Shown here piece after piece: positions 37,303 through 48,431 of a stretch of 64,000 nucleotides of DNA (position 1 is its first letter; every line of letters starts with the position of its first letter). The stretch covers positions 1-64,000 of the forward strand of contig NZ_BCWE01000009.1 of NCBI RefSeq assembly GCF_001592105.1, read 5' to 3'. Origin of the DNA: Desulfolucanica intricata. Lineage in GTDB: Bacteria > Bacillota > Desulfotomaculia > Desulfotomaculales > Desulfofarciminaceae. Made by a program: the position numbers and the translations under genes. A model generated the notes under the pieces. The model was not told the DNA's origin and did not search any database. It was given only the letters and a program-made list of their open reading frames with translations.

Positions 37303-37674
37303 TTATTTCATTCTTCCGTTATGAATTTGAAAAGTCCAGTTCGTTCCGTTATTATTGTCCCAGTTGCCGGCATTGTCTTTAAAGCAGAAGTTAAAGTTGC
37401 GGTCCTCAGGCATCTCCATACGCTTTGCAAAACCCCAACCGGTACGTTCCATGCGAACATCCTTAGTACCATGCCAGTTTCGGTTATCACCGAAACCCAT
37501 GTGCAAGTATACCTCCTGGGCACCGCTTTTAGCCAGCAAACCATTATAAAGTATAGTTACTTCCTGGCCTGCGGTTATCGGAGTCGGGTCTACAGCTACG
37601 CCACCGGGAAAGTCGGCATCGTGCATTGCTTTAAGACGAGCATGTCCTTCACCATATCTGGTCGGGCGAGCCAA
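37303..37674 (-). CDS. Stand-alone starch-binding module (CBM25/53-like)
   Basis: A 123-residue single-domain protein. Segments AGQEVTILYNG, EVYLHMGFGDNRNW, NFNFCFKDNAGNWDNN and the final WTFQI fit CBM25/53-type carbohydrate-binding modules, which bind alpha-glucan through paired Trp and Asn residues. No catalytic domain or signal peptide is attached. It may hold glycogen-metabolising enzymes on the polymer or mark granules (inference). It is minus strand, upstream of the GT4 gene, with its own terminator. Confidence 0.8.
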   Translation of the reverse strand: MARPTRYGEGHARLKAMHDADFPGGVAVDPTPITAGQEVTILYNGLLAKSGAQEVYLHMGFGDNRNWHGTKDVRMERTGWGFAKRMEMPEDRNFNFCFKDNAGNWDNNNGTNWTFQIHNGRMK

Positions 37675-37815
37675 TTACATCACCTCCGAATTTTATCACT
37701 GCATAATTAGTATTGAATTTTACTAAACTATTTATGTGTGAAAATAAACGCGTTTTTAGTACTTTTTTCCTTTAACTTTACTATATATAGTAAGAGGCAC
37801 TTTTATAAAAATAAC

Positions 37816-37845
37816 AAAACAGGAGTTAGAACTAACTCCTGTTTT
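37816..37845. terminator. Terminator downstream of nifV
   Basis: AAAACAGGAGTTAG pairs exactly with CTAACTCCTGTTTT around a short loop. A T-tract lies at both ends. It is about 28 bases after the nifV stop on the minus strand. Confidence 0.85.
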
Positions 37846-37872
37846 TCAATGAATATTAAAACATATAAAATT

Positions 37873-39015
37873 TTAGTGGTTATGCTTTATATCTCCAAAA
37901 TAGTTTTCAAAAAGATACATTAATTCCTTATCAAATAAAGGACGCTTCATAGATACAGTATAGGAACGGACTTTAGGCAGTAACTCATTAGCCTGGTGCT
38001 CACTCAGATGAATGCCAAATTCAGCAAACTTAGCGCGAATTGCTGCCGTTCCGGAGTGTTTACCGATTGTAATTTGTCTTTCCAAACCAACTTCTTCGGG
38101 CAGAAAAGCTTCATAAGTTTTCGGGTTTTTCAGAGCACCGTCGGCATGTATTCCGGACTCATGCCTGAACATATTACTACCCACGATAGCCTTCCAGGCA
38201 GGTAATTCCCGCCCCGAAGCATGGGATACATATTCAGCAACTTCTCTAAACATTTCGGTCTTAAAGCCGAGATCAATTTTGTATAAATGCTTGAGGGCCA
38301 TTACAACTTCTTCCAGTGCAGCGTTACCGGCCCGCTCACCAAGCCCCATTACAGTAACCCCTACATGGGTTGCACCGGCTTTTACTCCCGCCAAAGCGTT
38401 GGCAGTAGCCATCCCAAAGTCATTATGGGTATGCATTTCCACATCAATTTGAGCCTGTTCAATAATTGTTTTTATGTTTTGGTAAGTAGTAAATGGTTCT
38501 AAGATACCTACGGTATCACAGTAACGCAACCGGTCAGCACCTGCTTCTTTCGCCGCCTTGGCAAACTTAATCAAAAATTCCATATCACTGCGTGAAGCAT
38601 CTTCAGCATTAACCGATATATACATACCTTGTTTTTTGGCATAATAAACAGCCTGGGTCATCTGCTCTAAAACCCACTCCTTGGTTTTATGTAACTTATG
38701 CTTAATATGAATATCGGAAGTAGATATGGAAATAGCAACAGCATCTACCCCGCAGGAAAGAGATGCATCAATGTCTTTAATTACAGGGCGATTCCATCCC
38801 ATTACACTGGCCTTTAAGCCCGCTTTACAAATTTTTTTTATGGCTTCCTGCTCGTCTCCACCCATAGTGGCAATACCTGCTTCTATTTGATGAACACCCA
38901 ATTCATCCAGAAACTTGGCAATACGCACTTTTTCCCTGTTTGCAAAAACTACACCGGCGGTTTGTTCTCCGTCCCGCAGGGTAGTATCTACAATCAATAT
39001 TTTCTGTTCTGACAT
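37873..39015 (-). CDS. nifV: Homocitrate synthase
   Basis: A 380-residue protein of the isopropylmalate/homocitrate synthase family. It joins acetyl-CoA and 2-oxoglutarate to homocitrate, which is built into the FeMo cofactor of nitrogenase. Visible motifs are VDTTLRDGEQTAGVVFA (metal and substrate loop), MHTHNDFGMATANALAG and FRHESGIHADGAL. The short 380-residue form without a regulatory leucine-binding domain fits NifV. No other nif gene is nearby. In lineages without nitrogenase a NifV-like enzyme can serve other pathways, so the nitrogen-fixation link is an inference. Confidence 0.88.
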   Translation of the reverse strand: MSEQKILIVDTTLRDGEQTAGVVFANREKVRIAKFLDELGVHQIEAGIATMGGDEQEAIKKICKAGLKASVMGWNRPVIKDIDASLSCGVDAVAISISTSDIHIKHKLHKTKEWVLEQMTQAVYYAKKQGMYISVNAEDASRSDMEFLIKFAKAAKEAGADRLRYCDTVGILEPFTTYQNIKTIIEQAQIDVEMHTHNDFGMATANALAGVKAGATHVGVTVMGLGERAGNAALEEVVMALKHLYKIDLGFKTEMFREVAEYVSHASGRELPAWKAIVGSNMFRHESGIHADGALKNPKTYEAFLPEEVGLERQITIGKHSGTAAIRAKFAEFGIHLSEHQANELLPKVRSYTVSMKRPLFDKELMYLFENYFGDIKHNH

Positions 39016-39281
39016 TTCTTTCCCTCCTTATATAATCATTCTACTGTATAAACAATCAGTTATTAATTATTTTTGGATAAACAAACAAATACTTAATACT
39101 TATCATATCATAAAAGTTACATATTTGGAACTATGTTTTATTATGTGTTCCTTGTATACATTGTCTCTGTATATTTATACATAATAAATAATAAAAACAC
39201 CCCCTATATTATAATATAGAGAGTGAAGGAACATTATATTTATGTTTTGTTCGCAGTTTTTTGTGAACAGTTACGGGCCTG

Positions 39282-40718
39282 TTAAAGTTTTTCTCTTAAA
39301 AGTTTATTAACCAGTGCAGGGTTAGCTTTTCCTTTTGATGCTTTCATCACCTGTCCAACCAGGAAGCCAATAGCCTTATCTTTACCATTTCTAAAATCTT
39401 CAACTGATTTTGGGTTTTTAGCTATTACCTCCTCCACGATAGCGGCAATTGCCCCCTCATCACTGATTTGCACCAGTCCTTTTTCCTTAACAATGGTCCC
39501 GGGGTCTTTACCGGAAGTAAACATTTCTTCAAAAACTGTCTTGGCTATCTTACCACTTATGGTACCCCGGTCCATCATTTTAAGCATTTCGGCCAACTGC
39601 TGCGGCTTTATCTTGCATTCGGAAATCTCCATATTATTAGCATTTAGCAGTCTGGTCAGATCGCCCATAATCCAGTTGCTTACTGTTTTAGGATTAGGAA
39701 ATACTTTTAAGCAGTCTTCAAAATAGTCAGCGGTTTCCTTAGTCTGGGTAAGGATTATTGCATCATATTCGGGCAGACCATATTCACTTATATAACGGCT
39801 TTTACGCCGGTCAGGCAGTTCAGGCAGTGTCGCCTTAATAGATTCCACCCATTCCCGGTCTATTACCAGCGGTACCAGATCCGGATCGGGGAAATAACGA
39901 TAATCATGGGCCTCTTCTTTAGTGCGCATGGAGATAGTGATGCCCTTATTATCATCCCAGGTTCTGGTTTCCTGAACGATACTGCCGCCTTCTTCCAAAA
40001 TATCGATTTGACGCTCAATTTCATATTCCGTAGCTTTTTGAATGGCTTTAAACGAGTTCAAATTTTTTATTTCCGTTTTTGTTCCCAATTCTGTGGTACC
40101 TACCGGTCGCACGGATACGTTAACATCACAGCGTAAAGAACCTTCTTCCATACGGCAGTCCGAAACTCCGGTGTACTGGATAATGGATCTTAACTTTTCT
40201 GCGTAAGCCCGGGCTTCCTCCGGCGTGCGTATATCCGGCTCAGATACAATCTCAATCAAAGGCATACCGGCCCGGTTATAATCCACCAGTGAATAGGGAG
40301 TAGTGGCAATATTACCCTGGTGTACCAGTTTACCGGCATCTTCCTCCATATGTGCTTTGGTGATACCAATCTTCTTCTTACCTTTTTCAGTTTCAATTTC
40401 CACATAGCCATTCTTAGCTATAGGAAAATAATTCTGAGATATCTGGTAATTACAAGGCAAATCAGGATAATAATAATGCTTCCGATCAAACCTGGTAAAA
40501 TCAGCGATAGTACAATTAAGGGCCAGCCCGGCCCTGATGGCATATTCCACCACCTGTTTATTAAGTACCGGCAGTACCCCCGGCATACCCATACAACCCG
40601 GACATACATGAGCATTGGGATCTACACCGAATTCCGTGGCTGACGTACAGAAGATCTTTGTATTCGTTTTAAGCTCCACGTGTATTTCTAAACCAATTAC
40701 GGCTTCATACTGGGCCAA
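39282..40718 (-). CDS. gatB: GatB paralogue of the divergent second amidotransferase set
   Basis: A 478-residue full-length GatB. The Mg-site residues Glu11 and His13 (GLEIHVEL) and the HMEEDAGKL segment are kept. Several normally near-invariant positions differ from the neighbouring GatB (42697-44148): CPGCMGMPG for [22 protein letters not shown] for [13 protein letters not shown], and ISQNYFPIA for ISQYDLPIA. The C-terminal part (for example [18 protein letters not shown]) is nearly the same in both. It pairs with a GatA lacking the catalytic serine. The protein is intact, but its activity is uncertain. Confidence 0.9.
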   Translation of the reverse strand: MAQYEAVIGLEIHVELKTNTKIFCTSATEFGVDPNAHVCPGCMGMPGVLPVLNKQVVEYAIRAGLALNCTIADFTRFDRKHYYYPDLPCNYQISQNYFPIAKNGYVEIETEKGKKKIGITKAHMEEDAGKLVHQGNIATTPYSLVDYNRAGMPLIEIVSEPDIRTPEEARAYAEKLRSIIQYTGVSDCRMEEGSLRCDVNVSVRPVGTTELGTKTEIKNLNSFKAIQKATEYEIERQIDILEEGGSIVQETRTWDDNKGITISMRTKEEAHDYRYFPDPDLVPLVIDREWVESIKATLPELPDRRKSRYISEYGLPEYDAIILTQTKETADYFEDCLKVFPNPKTVSNWIMGDLTRLLNANNMEISECKIKPQQLAEMLKMMDRGTISGKIAKTVFEEMFTSGKDPGTIVKEKGLVQISDEGAIAAIVEEVIAKNPKSVEDFRNGKDKAIGFLVGQVMKASKGKANPALVNKLLREKL

Positions 40719-40742
40719 GTTATTTCACCCCTCGAAAAATCA

Positions 40743-42191
40743 TTACAACTCCGGATATTTACAGTGATGCGGAGTGTTCTGCTCAAAACTATAGGCTGTT
40801 CGCAAAAGCATTCCCTCATTAAACGGCTTAGCCATTAATTGCATTCCGACCGGTAAGCCGTTAACAAAACCGGCCGGTATTGACAAAGCCGGGATACCGC
40901 CAAGATTAACCGGCAGAGTACAAATATCCGACTGGTACATTTGAACCGGATCTCCTGCCTTTTCCCCAATTTTAAAAGCCGGGGAAGGAGCAGTGGGAGA
41001 AATTAAAACATCGTATTTTTCAAAAGCACGGTCAAAATCCTGTTTAATCAAGGTACGAACTTTTAAGGCTTCCAGATAATGGGTATCGTAATTTCCCTCC
41101 GAAAGGACATATGTGCCCAGCACAATCCGTCTTTGGACTTCCTCACCGAAGCCCTCACTTCGGCTGCGTATAAACATGTCCAATACGTCTTCAGGATTCT
41201 CTGCCCGGTAGCCATAACGTGTACCGTCGTATCGGGCCAGGTTAGAGCTGGCCTCTGCCGCGGCTATTAGGTAATAAGCGGGCAGGGCATACTTTGTATG
41301 CGGTAAGCTGGTTTCTTCAACCAGCGCCCCGAGGGAGGAATACTTCTCAGTGGCTGCCTCAATGGCCTCACGAACTTCCGGCTCAATATTTTCACCCAGA
41401 TACTCTTTAGGCACGCCAATTTTAAGTCCCCTAACATCATTAATTAAATACTCCGTATAGTCAGATACTGATAAATTTACTGAAGTAGAATCCCTCGAAT
41501 CATGACCGCAAATAGCGTTCAGCATCAGGGCACAGTCAGTAACATCACGGGTAATTGGCCCGATTTGATCCAAGGAGGAAGCATGAGCAACTAATCCGTA
41601 GCGGGAAACCGCACCATAGGTAGGCTTCATCCCCACCAACCCACAAAAGGCAGCCGACCGTCGAATTGCTCCGCCGGTATCCGAGCCCAAGGCACAAATA
41701 GCTTCACCGGCCGCTACTGCGGCAGCAGAACCATCTCCGGCTGCCCTATCGGCGGCCCAGGGATTTTTAGTTACAAAAAAGGCGGAATTTTCGGCGGAAG
41801 ACCCCATGGCAAACTCATCCAGGTTAGTTTTACCTAACAGTACCGCAACATTAGCCTCCAGCTTCTCAACTGCTGTGGCATTATGGGGAGGCACAAAGTT
41901 ATATAACATTTTAGATGCACAGGTGGTGCGTACACCGCTCATACAAACATTGTCTTTAACAGCAATAGGAATACCGCTTAAGGGGACAATTTCCTCCCCG
42001 GCGGCAATTTTGGCATCCACCGCCCCGGCTCGCTCCAGGGCCCGTTCTTTAAGCAAAGTAATATAGGCCTTAATCTTTTCATCCACGGTCTCGATTCTTT
42101 GGTATACCGCATTGGCTATTTCTACGGCAGATACCTCTTTATTAACTATCCGCCGGTGAAGTTCCCGGGCAGTCATTTGGTAGAGCTGCAA
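40743..42191 (-). CDS. gatA: GatA paralogue lacking the catalytic nucleophile
   Basis: A 482-residue amidase-family protein with a TTG start, matching the other GatA in length and most sequence. Lys79 of the Ser-cisSer-Lys triad is kept (IPIAVKD). The nucleophile position (Ser178 in S. aureus GatA) is Ala175, in GSDTGGAIRRS. The Gly/Ser loop GGSSGGS is reduced to GDGS with a 3-residue deletion, so the cis-serine (Ser154) is also lost or moved. I checked both changes on the nucleotide sequence. Putative glutamine-binding residues near RRIVLGTY and SDICTL remain. It should not hydrolyse glutamine. Alternatives are an ammonia-dependent, regulatory or decaying gene. Confidence 0.92.
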   Translation of the reverse strand: MQLYQMTARELHRRIVNKEVSAVEIANAVYQRIETVDEKIKAYITLLKERALERAGAVDAKIAAGEEIVPLSGIPIAVKDNVCMSGVRTTCASKMLYNFVPPHNATAVEKLEANVAVLLGKTNLDEFAMGSSAENSAFFVTKNPWAADRAAGDGSAAAVAAGEAICALGSDTGGAIRRSAAFCGLVGMKPTYGAVSRYGLVAHASSLDQIGPITRDVTDCALMLNAICGHDSRDSTSVNLSVSDYTEYLINDVRGLKIGVPKEYLGENIEPEVREAIEAATEKYSSLGALVEETSLPHTKYALPAYYLIAAAEASSNLARYDGTRYGYRAENPEDVLDMFIRSRSEGFGEEVQRRIVLGTYVLSEGNYDTHYLEALKVRTLIKQDFDRAFEKYDVLISPTAPSPAFKIGEKAGDPVQMYQSDICTLPVNLGGIPALSIPAGFVNGLPVGMQLMAKPFNEGMLLRTAYSFEQNTPHHCKYPEL

Positions 42192-42212
42192 AATTAATCC
42201 CTCCTCGAAACC

Positions 42213-42494
42213 CTACATAATCTTAGGCACCTTGAAATACTCTCCGTCACTGTCCGGAGCATTGGCCAAAACCTTTTCGCCGGTTAAATGTTCCCCTACC
42301 TTGTCTTCCCGAAAAACGTTTTGCAATGGTAAAACGTGAAAAGTAGGCTCAACATTTTTGGTATCCAACTCTTGAAATAATTCGGCATATTTCAGGATAG
42401 CATTAAACTGTTCGGTATATTTTTCTTGTTGTTCTTCGCTAAGTTTCAGACGAGCTATTAAAGCTATATGGTCTACTTCTGCCCTGGTGATCAA
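42213..42494 (-). CDS. gatC: GatC of the divergent second amidotransferase set
   Basis: A 93-residue GatC, the small subunit that clamps GatA to GatB. It has the usual [16 protein letters not shown] segment, a coiled middle and a C-terminal PKIM tail. It starts with TTG after GAGGTG, as does its paralogue. It is first in gatC-gatA-gatB (39282-42494), with a promoter at 42529-42558. It looks normal, unlike the GatA encoded next to it. Confidence 0.92.
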   Translation of the reverse strand: MITRAEVDHIALIARLKLSEEQQEKYTEQFNAILKYAELFQELDTKNVEPTFHVLPLQNVFREDKVGEHLTGEKVLANAPDSDGEYFKVPKIM

Positions 42495-42528
42495 CCAAAG
42501 TCACCTCTTTCTCTCAAAAACTGACAAC

Positions 42529-42558
42529 ATTATATCAAATTTTCCTTCTTTTATTCAA
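42529..42558 (-). promoter_or_regulatory. Sigma-A promoter of the divergent gatCAB set
   Basis: The minus strand has TTGAAT (42553-42558), an 18-base spacer and TATAAT (42529-42534). The same arrangement precedes the other gatC, so the promoter was duplicated with the genes and kept. Confidence 0.8.
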
Positions 42559-42576
42559 GCCATGTTAGTTCTTTAA

Positions 42577-42658
42577 AAGGCACTAGTACTTGACAGAAAT
42601 TATGCAGCAACAATTCTATAGCAGCAAAGATTCATAAAAATTTCCTAGAGTACAAAAA
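42577..42658. repeat. Intergenic repeat family R, copy 4
   Basis: It has AAGGCACTAGTACTTG, an arm ending GAAATTATGC, the block AGCAACAATTCTA and the right-end block ATTTCCTAGAGTAC. The hairpin at the left is missing. It lies 83 bases upstream of the gatC start, just outside the promoter. Confidence 0.7.
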
Positions 42659-42684
42659 ATACCCCCGAAATACTGTTTTCGGGG
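42652..42684 (-). terminator. Terminator of the canonical gatCAB operon
   Basis: The minus strand has CCCCGAAA, a 6-base loop, TTTCGGGG, then GTATTTTTT. It follows the gatB stop at 42697 and separates the two gat operons. Confidence 0.9.
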
Positions 42685-42696
42685 TAATTGAACTAC

Positions 42697-44148
42697 TTAA
42701 GATAGTATGAGTGATAATTTCTCTTTTAAAAGTTTATTTACCACTGCCGGGTTAGCCTTACCCTTGGAGGCTTTCATAACCTGGCCCACTAAAAAACCAA
42801 TAGCCTTCTCCTTACCGTTTTTATAGTCTTCTACAGACTTGGGATTGCCGGCTATAACCTCATCAACAATGGAAGCAATGACCTCCTGATCACTGATCTG
42901 CACCAGTCCTTTTTCTTTAACAATGGTCCCGGGGTCTTTACCGGAAGTAAACATTTCTTCAAAGACGGTTTTGGCAATTTTACCGGAAATTGTACCTTTA
43001 TCAATCATGATAAGCATTTCCGCCAGCAGCTCCGGCTTCACCTTACAGTCGTTAATTTCCAGATTACTGGCATTTAAAAGTCTGGACAGGTCACCCATAA
43101 TCCAGTTGCTTACCGTTTTGGGATTGGGAAACACCTTGAGACAGTCTTCAAAAAAATCAGCCATTTCTTTACTTTGAGTAAGTACCACAGCATCATATTC
43201 CGGCAGGCCGAATTCGCTTACATAGCGGGCTTTGCGCCGGTCGGGCAACTCAGGCAAAGTAGCCTTAATCTTTTCTACCCATTTGGGATCTATGACCAGG
43301 GGCACCAGGTCCGGTTCCGGGAAATAGCGGTAATCATGGGCCTCTTCTTTACTGCGCATGGAGACGGTCATACCTTTATTCTCATCCCAGGTCCTGGTTT
43401 CCTGAACAATGGTACCTCCTTTTTCTAAAACCTTTATTTGCCGCTCTATTTCATATTCCACCGCTTTTTGCAGGGATTTAAAGGAGTTCATGTTTTTAAT
43501 TTCCGCTCTTGTCCCCAATTTATCGGAACCTAACGGGCGCACTGATACATTCACATCACAGCGTAAGGAACCTTCCTCCATCCGGCAGTCTGAAACCCCT
43601 GTGTACCGGATAATTGCCTTTAACTTTTCTGCATAGGCCCGGGCCTCTTCCGGTGTACGCATATCCGGTTCGGACACTATTTCAATCAAAGGCACACCGG
43701 TGCGGTTATAATCCACCAGTGAATAAGGAGTAGTGGATATTGTACCCTGGTGAACCAGTTTACCGGCATCTTCCTCCATATGCAGCCTGGTAATACCCAC
43801 CCGTTTTTTACCCTTTTTAGTCTCAATATCCACGTAACCGTGCTCGGCTATAGGCAAATCATATTGAGATATCTGGTAATTCTTGGGTAAATCAGGATAA
43901 AAATAATTTTTGCGATCGAACTTTGAGAAACCGGCAATTTTACAATTAAGGGCCAGCCCGGCCTTCACGGCATATTCCACTACCCGCTTATTTAATACCG
44001 GCAAAACCCCCGGCAAACCCAGGCAAACCGGGCAGACATGGGTATTGGGATCACCGCCGAACTCTGTGGTAGACGGGCAAAAAATCTTAGTATTGGTTTT
44101 AAGCTCTACGTGTATTTCTAAACCGATTACAGCTTCATACCGGGACAA
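42697..44148 (-). CDS. gatB: Asp/Glu-tRNA amidotransferase subunit B (canonical copy)
   Basis: A 483-residue GatB with intact motifs: [61 protein letters not shown] and [13 protein letters not shown]. It phosphorylates the acid group of Glu-tRNA(Gln) or Asp-tRNA(Asn) and amidates it with ammonia channelled from GatA. It is last in gatC-gatA-gatB (45930-42697), with a terminator at 42652-42684. This copy adjoins ligA and is most likely the ancestral one. Confidence 0.97.
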   Translation of the reverse strand: MSRYEAVIGLEIHVELKTNTKIFCPSTTEFGGDPNTHVCPVCLGLPGVLPVLNKRVVEYAVKAGLALNCKIAGFSKFDRKNYFYPDLPKNYQISQYDLPIAEHGYVDIETKKGKKRVGITRLHMEEDAGKLVHQGTISTTPYSLVDYNRTGVPLIEIVSEPDMRTPEEARAYAEKLKAIIRYTGVSDCRMEEGSLRCDVNVSVRPLGSDKLGTRAEIKNMNSFKSLQKAVEYEIERQIKVLEKGGTIVQETRTWDENKGMTVSMRSKEEAHDYRYFPEPDLVPLVIDPKWVEKIKATLPELPDRRKARYVSEFGLPEYDAVVLTQSKEMADFFEDCLKVFPNPKTVSNWIMGDLSRLLNASNLEINDCKVKPELLAEMLIMIDKGTISGKIAKTVFEEMFTSGKDPGTIVKEKGLVQISDQEVIASIVDEVIAGNPKSVEDYKNGKEKAIGFLVGQVMKASKGKANPAVVNKLLKEKLSLILS

Positions 44149-44171
44149 GTTATCACCCCCTTAAAAAATCA

Positions 44172-45629
44172 TTACAATTCGGGAGCATTACAGTGATAGT
44201 CTGTATTCTGCTCAAAGGTAAAGGCTGCGCGCAGGAGTATTCCCTCATTAAAGGGCTTGGCCATTAATTGCAGCCCAACCGGCAGGCCCCTAACAAAACC
44301 GGCAGGTATCGAAACCGCAGGGATACCGGCCAGGTTTACAGCCAAAGTACAAATATCCGACAGGTACATCTGAAGCGGATCCGCGGTTTTTTCCCCCCGC
44401 TTAAAGGCCGGAGAGGGAGCAGTGGGAGAAATTAATAAATCGTATTTCTCAAAAGCCCGGTCAAAATCCCTCTTAATTAAAGTGCGAACCTTTAAAGCCT
44501 TCAGATAATAGGCATCGTAGTAGCCGGCAGAAAGAGCATAGGTCCCCAGCATAATCCTCCTTTTAACTTCATCACCGAAGCCCTCACTGCGGGTACGCAT
44601 AAACATGTCCACTACATCCTCAGCATCCACTGCCCGGTAACCGTAGCGCACACCGTCATAGCGGGCTAAATTCGAGCTGGCCTCAGCCGTAGCAATCAAA
44701 TAGTAAGCAGGTAAGGCATACTCTGTATGCGGTAAGCCGGTTTCTTCAACCGCTGCTCCCAGAGAAGTAAATTTATCTATAGCCCTCTCAATAACCTGCC
44801 GCACCTCCGGCTCAATACCTTCAGCCAGGTATTCTTTGGGCACGCCTACTCTAATACCCTGCACATCGTTAATTAGATATTTTGTAAAGTCGGGCACCGT
44901 AATGTTTGCCGAGGTAGAGTCCAGCGGGTCATGACCGCAAATAGTATTTAACATCAGGGCACAGTCTGTTACATCACGGGTGAACGGGCCAATCTGATCT
45001 AAAGAAGAGGCATAGGCAATTAACCCGAAGCGAGAAACAGCACCGTAGGTAGGCTTCATCCCCACCACACCGCAGAAGGAAGCGGGCTGGCGAATTGAGC
45101 CGCCGGTATCAGAGCCCAGAGCACAAACTGCCTCACCCGCGGCCACCGAGGCAGCGGAGCCGCCGCTCGATCCCCCGGTTACCCGTTCAGTATCCCAGGG
45201 ATTACCGGTCGCAAAGAAAGCCGAATTCTCACTGGAAGATCCCATGGCAAACTCATCCATATTTGTTTTGCCCAGAAACACCGAATCGGCGGCCTTTAAT
45301 TTATCAATTACAGTTGCATCATAAGGGGGTACAAAATTTTGTAATATCTTAGAGGCACAGGTAGTCCGCACACCTTTGATACAAATATTATCTTTAACGG
45401 CCACAGGAATGCCGCTTAGCGGGCCGATTTGCTCCCCGGAGGCAATTTTAGCATCCACCGCCCGTGCCTGCTCCAAAGCCGCTTCTTTGGTTAAAGTTAA
45501 GTAAGCCTTAATTTTTTCATCTACGGCCTCTATTCTTTCATATACAGCATTAGTTATTTCTACACTGGAGACTTCTTTGTTAACTAACCGTCGGTGAAGC
45601 TCATGAACGGTCATTTGATAGAGCTGCAA
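44172..45629 (-). CDS. gatA: Asp/Glu-tRNA amidotransferase subunit A (canonical copy)
   Basis: About 485 residues from the TTG at 45629; the frame stays open upstream but that region overlaps gatC. The amidase-signature triad is complete and falls at the S. aureus numbers: Lys79 (IPVAVKD), Ser154 (GGSSGGS) and Ser178 ([13 protein letters not shown]). It hydrolyses glutamine and supplies ammonia to GatB through a tunnel. It is the reference for judging the altered paralogue at 40743-42191. Confidence 0.97.
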   Translation of the reverse strand: MQLYQMTVHELHRRLVNKEVSSVEITNAVYERIEAVDEKIKAYLTLTKEAALEQARAVDAKIASGEQIGPLSGIPVAVKDNICIKGVRTTCASKILQNFVPPYDATVIDKLKAADSVFLGKTNMDEFAMGSSSENSAFFATGNPWDTERVTGGSSGGSAASVAAGEAVCALGSDTGGSIRQPASFCGVVGMKPTYGAVSRFGLIAYASSLDQIGPFTRDVTDCALMLNTICGHDPLDSTSANITVPDFTKYLINDVQGIRVGVPKEYLAEGIEPEVRQVIERAIDKFTSLGAAVEETGLPHTEYALPAYYLIATAEASSNLARYDGVRYGYRAVDAEDVVDMFMRTRSEGFGDEVKRRIMLGTYALSAGYYDAYYLKALKVRTLIKRDFDRAFEKYDLLISPTAPSPAFKRGEKTADPLQMYLSDICTLAVNLAGIPAVSIPAGFVRGLPVGLQLMAKPFNEGILLRAAFTFEQNTDYHCNAPEL

Positions 45630-45648
45630 GTTTATCCCCCCCGGAAGC

Positions 45649-45930
45649 CTATATAATCTTTGGCACTTTAAAATAACCACCTTCATCGCTAGGAGCATTA
45701 GCAATTGCCTTTTCGTTACTTAGATGGTCGCCTACCTGATCTTCCCTGTATATATTTTGCAATGGTAAAACATGCGCTGTAGGCGGAACACCAGCGGTAT
45801 CTAATTTTTCAAGCTTTTGGGCATACTCCAAAATAGCATTGAGCTGCTCCGTATATTTTTCTTTTTCCTCTTCGCTGAGCTTTAGACGGGCAAGCAATGC
45901 CACGTGTTCAACATCGGCCTTGGTGATCAA
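45649..45930 (-). CDS. gatC: Asp/Glu-tRNA amidotransferase subunit C (canonical copy)
   Basis: About 93 residues from the TTG at 45930, which has AGAGGTGG upstream and matches the paralogous GatC start; the frame runs to 45963. [20 protein letters not shown] at the start and FKVPKII at the end are typical. It stabilises the GatA-GatB contact. It is the first gene of the canonical gat operon, downstream of ligA and a TTGAAT/TATAAT promoter. Confidence 0.95.
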   Translation of the reverse strand: MITKADVEHVALLARLKLSEEEKEKYTEQLNAILEYAQKLEKLDTAGVPPTAHVLPLQNIYREDQVGDHLSNEKAIANAPSDEGGYFKVPKII

Positions 45931-45966
45931 CAAAGCCACCTCTCTTCTGTCAAAAAGTGACATATA

Positions 45967-45996
45967 ATTATATCAGATATTTTCTGTTATATTCAA
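45967..45996 (-). promoter_or_regulatory. Sigma-A promoter of the canonical gatCAB set
   Basis: The minus strand has TTGAAT (45991-45996), an 18-base spacer and TATAAT (45967-45972). It matches the promoter of the duplicated set at 42529-42558. Confidence 0.8.
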
Positions 45997-46040
45997 GTAC
46001 TGTTATAATCAAGTAATAACGATTTTTTAAGAAATTTAAG

Positions 46041-48068
<2,028 letters not shown>

Positions 48069-48104
48069 TTATTGTTCTTAATCGATGGTTGTATCATTTA
48101 GCAC

Positions 48105-48374
48105 GGGCTTAGCCGCACGTTATTCCCCGACACTTCCGGTGCTCCGCTCTGACGGGTCTATAATGAAACTTTGGACCGAACTAAGAGCCCCTCGAATGTG
48201 CATGACAGGTTTGTTTATATGAGATAGATTTTGTTATCAGCTAATCGATTGTGTCCTTTTGACGGTGATTGTATGCACTGCCGGGGCTCCAAGTTCGGTT
48301 AACCAAAGTTTCGTTAAGACCCGTTCCATCGCTACGCAATGTCACTTTGTCGGGGGATAACGTGCGGCACGCCC
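48105..48374. repeat. Nested palindromic element, copy A (270 bp)
   Basis: Outer arms at 48105-48133 and about 48349-48374 pair over some 25 bases (core CGCACGTTATTCCCCGAC with GTCGGGGGATAACGTGCG, one mismatch). Inner arms at 48151-48191 and 48283-48325 pair over about 40 bases with few mismatches, and GTGCAT/ATGCAC lies further in. The whole could form one long hairpin or cruciform. It fills the gap between ligA and amj. No gene lies inside. A second, shorter copy is at 57428-57538. Confidence 0.85.
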
Positions 48375-48431
48375 TAAGGTTACTTTATGATTTGCAAAAT
48401 CCAGATAAAATTACTTTTGGTAAAAAATATC

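Noticed and set aside
37873-39015. Isopropylmalate synthase (leuA)
   Set aside because: The protein is about 380 residues, without the C-terminal leucine-regulatory domain, and its motifs fit NifV better; neighbours are not leu genes.
39205-39270. Terminator after the altered gatB
   Set aside because: Only a short AT palindrome (CTATATTATAATATAG) and a weak imperfect hairpin are visible; not enough for a call.
40743-42191. Calling the altered gatA a pseudogene
   Set aside because: The frame is full length, the deletion is in-frame (three residues), the promoter is intact and the flanking gatC and gatB frames are complete.
48105-48374. Insertion sequence or CRISPR interpretation of the large palindrome
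   Set aside because: No transposase frame, no regular repeat-spacer pattern and no clear target-site duplication; only nested inverted arms are seen.
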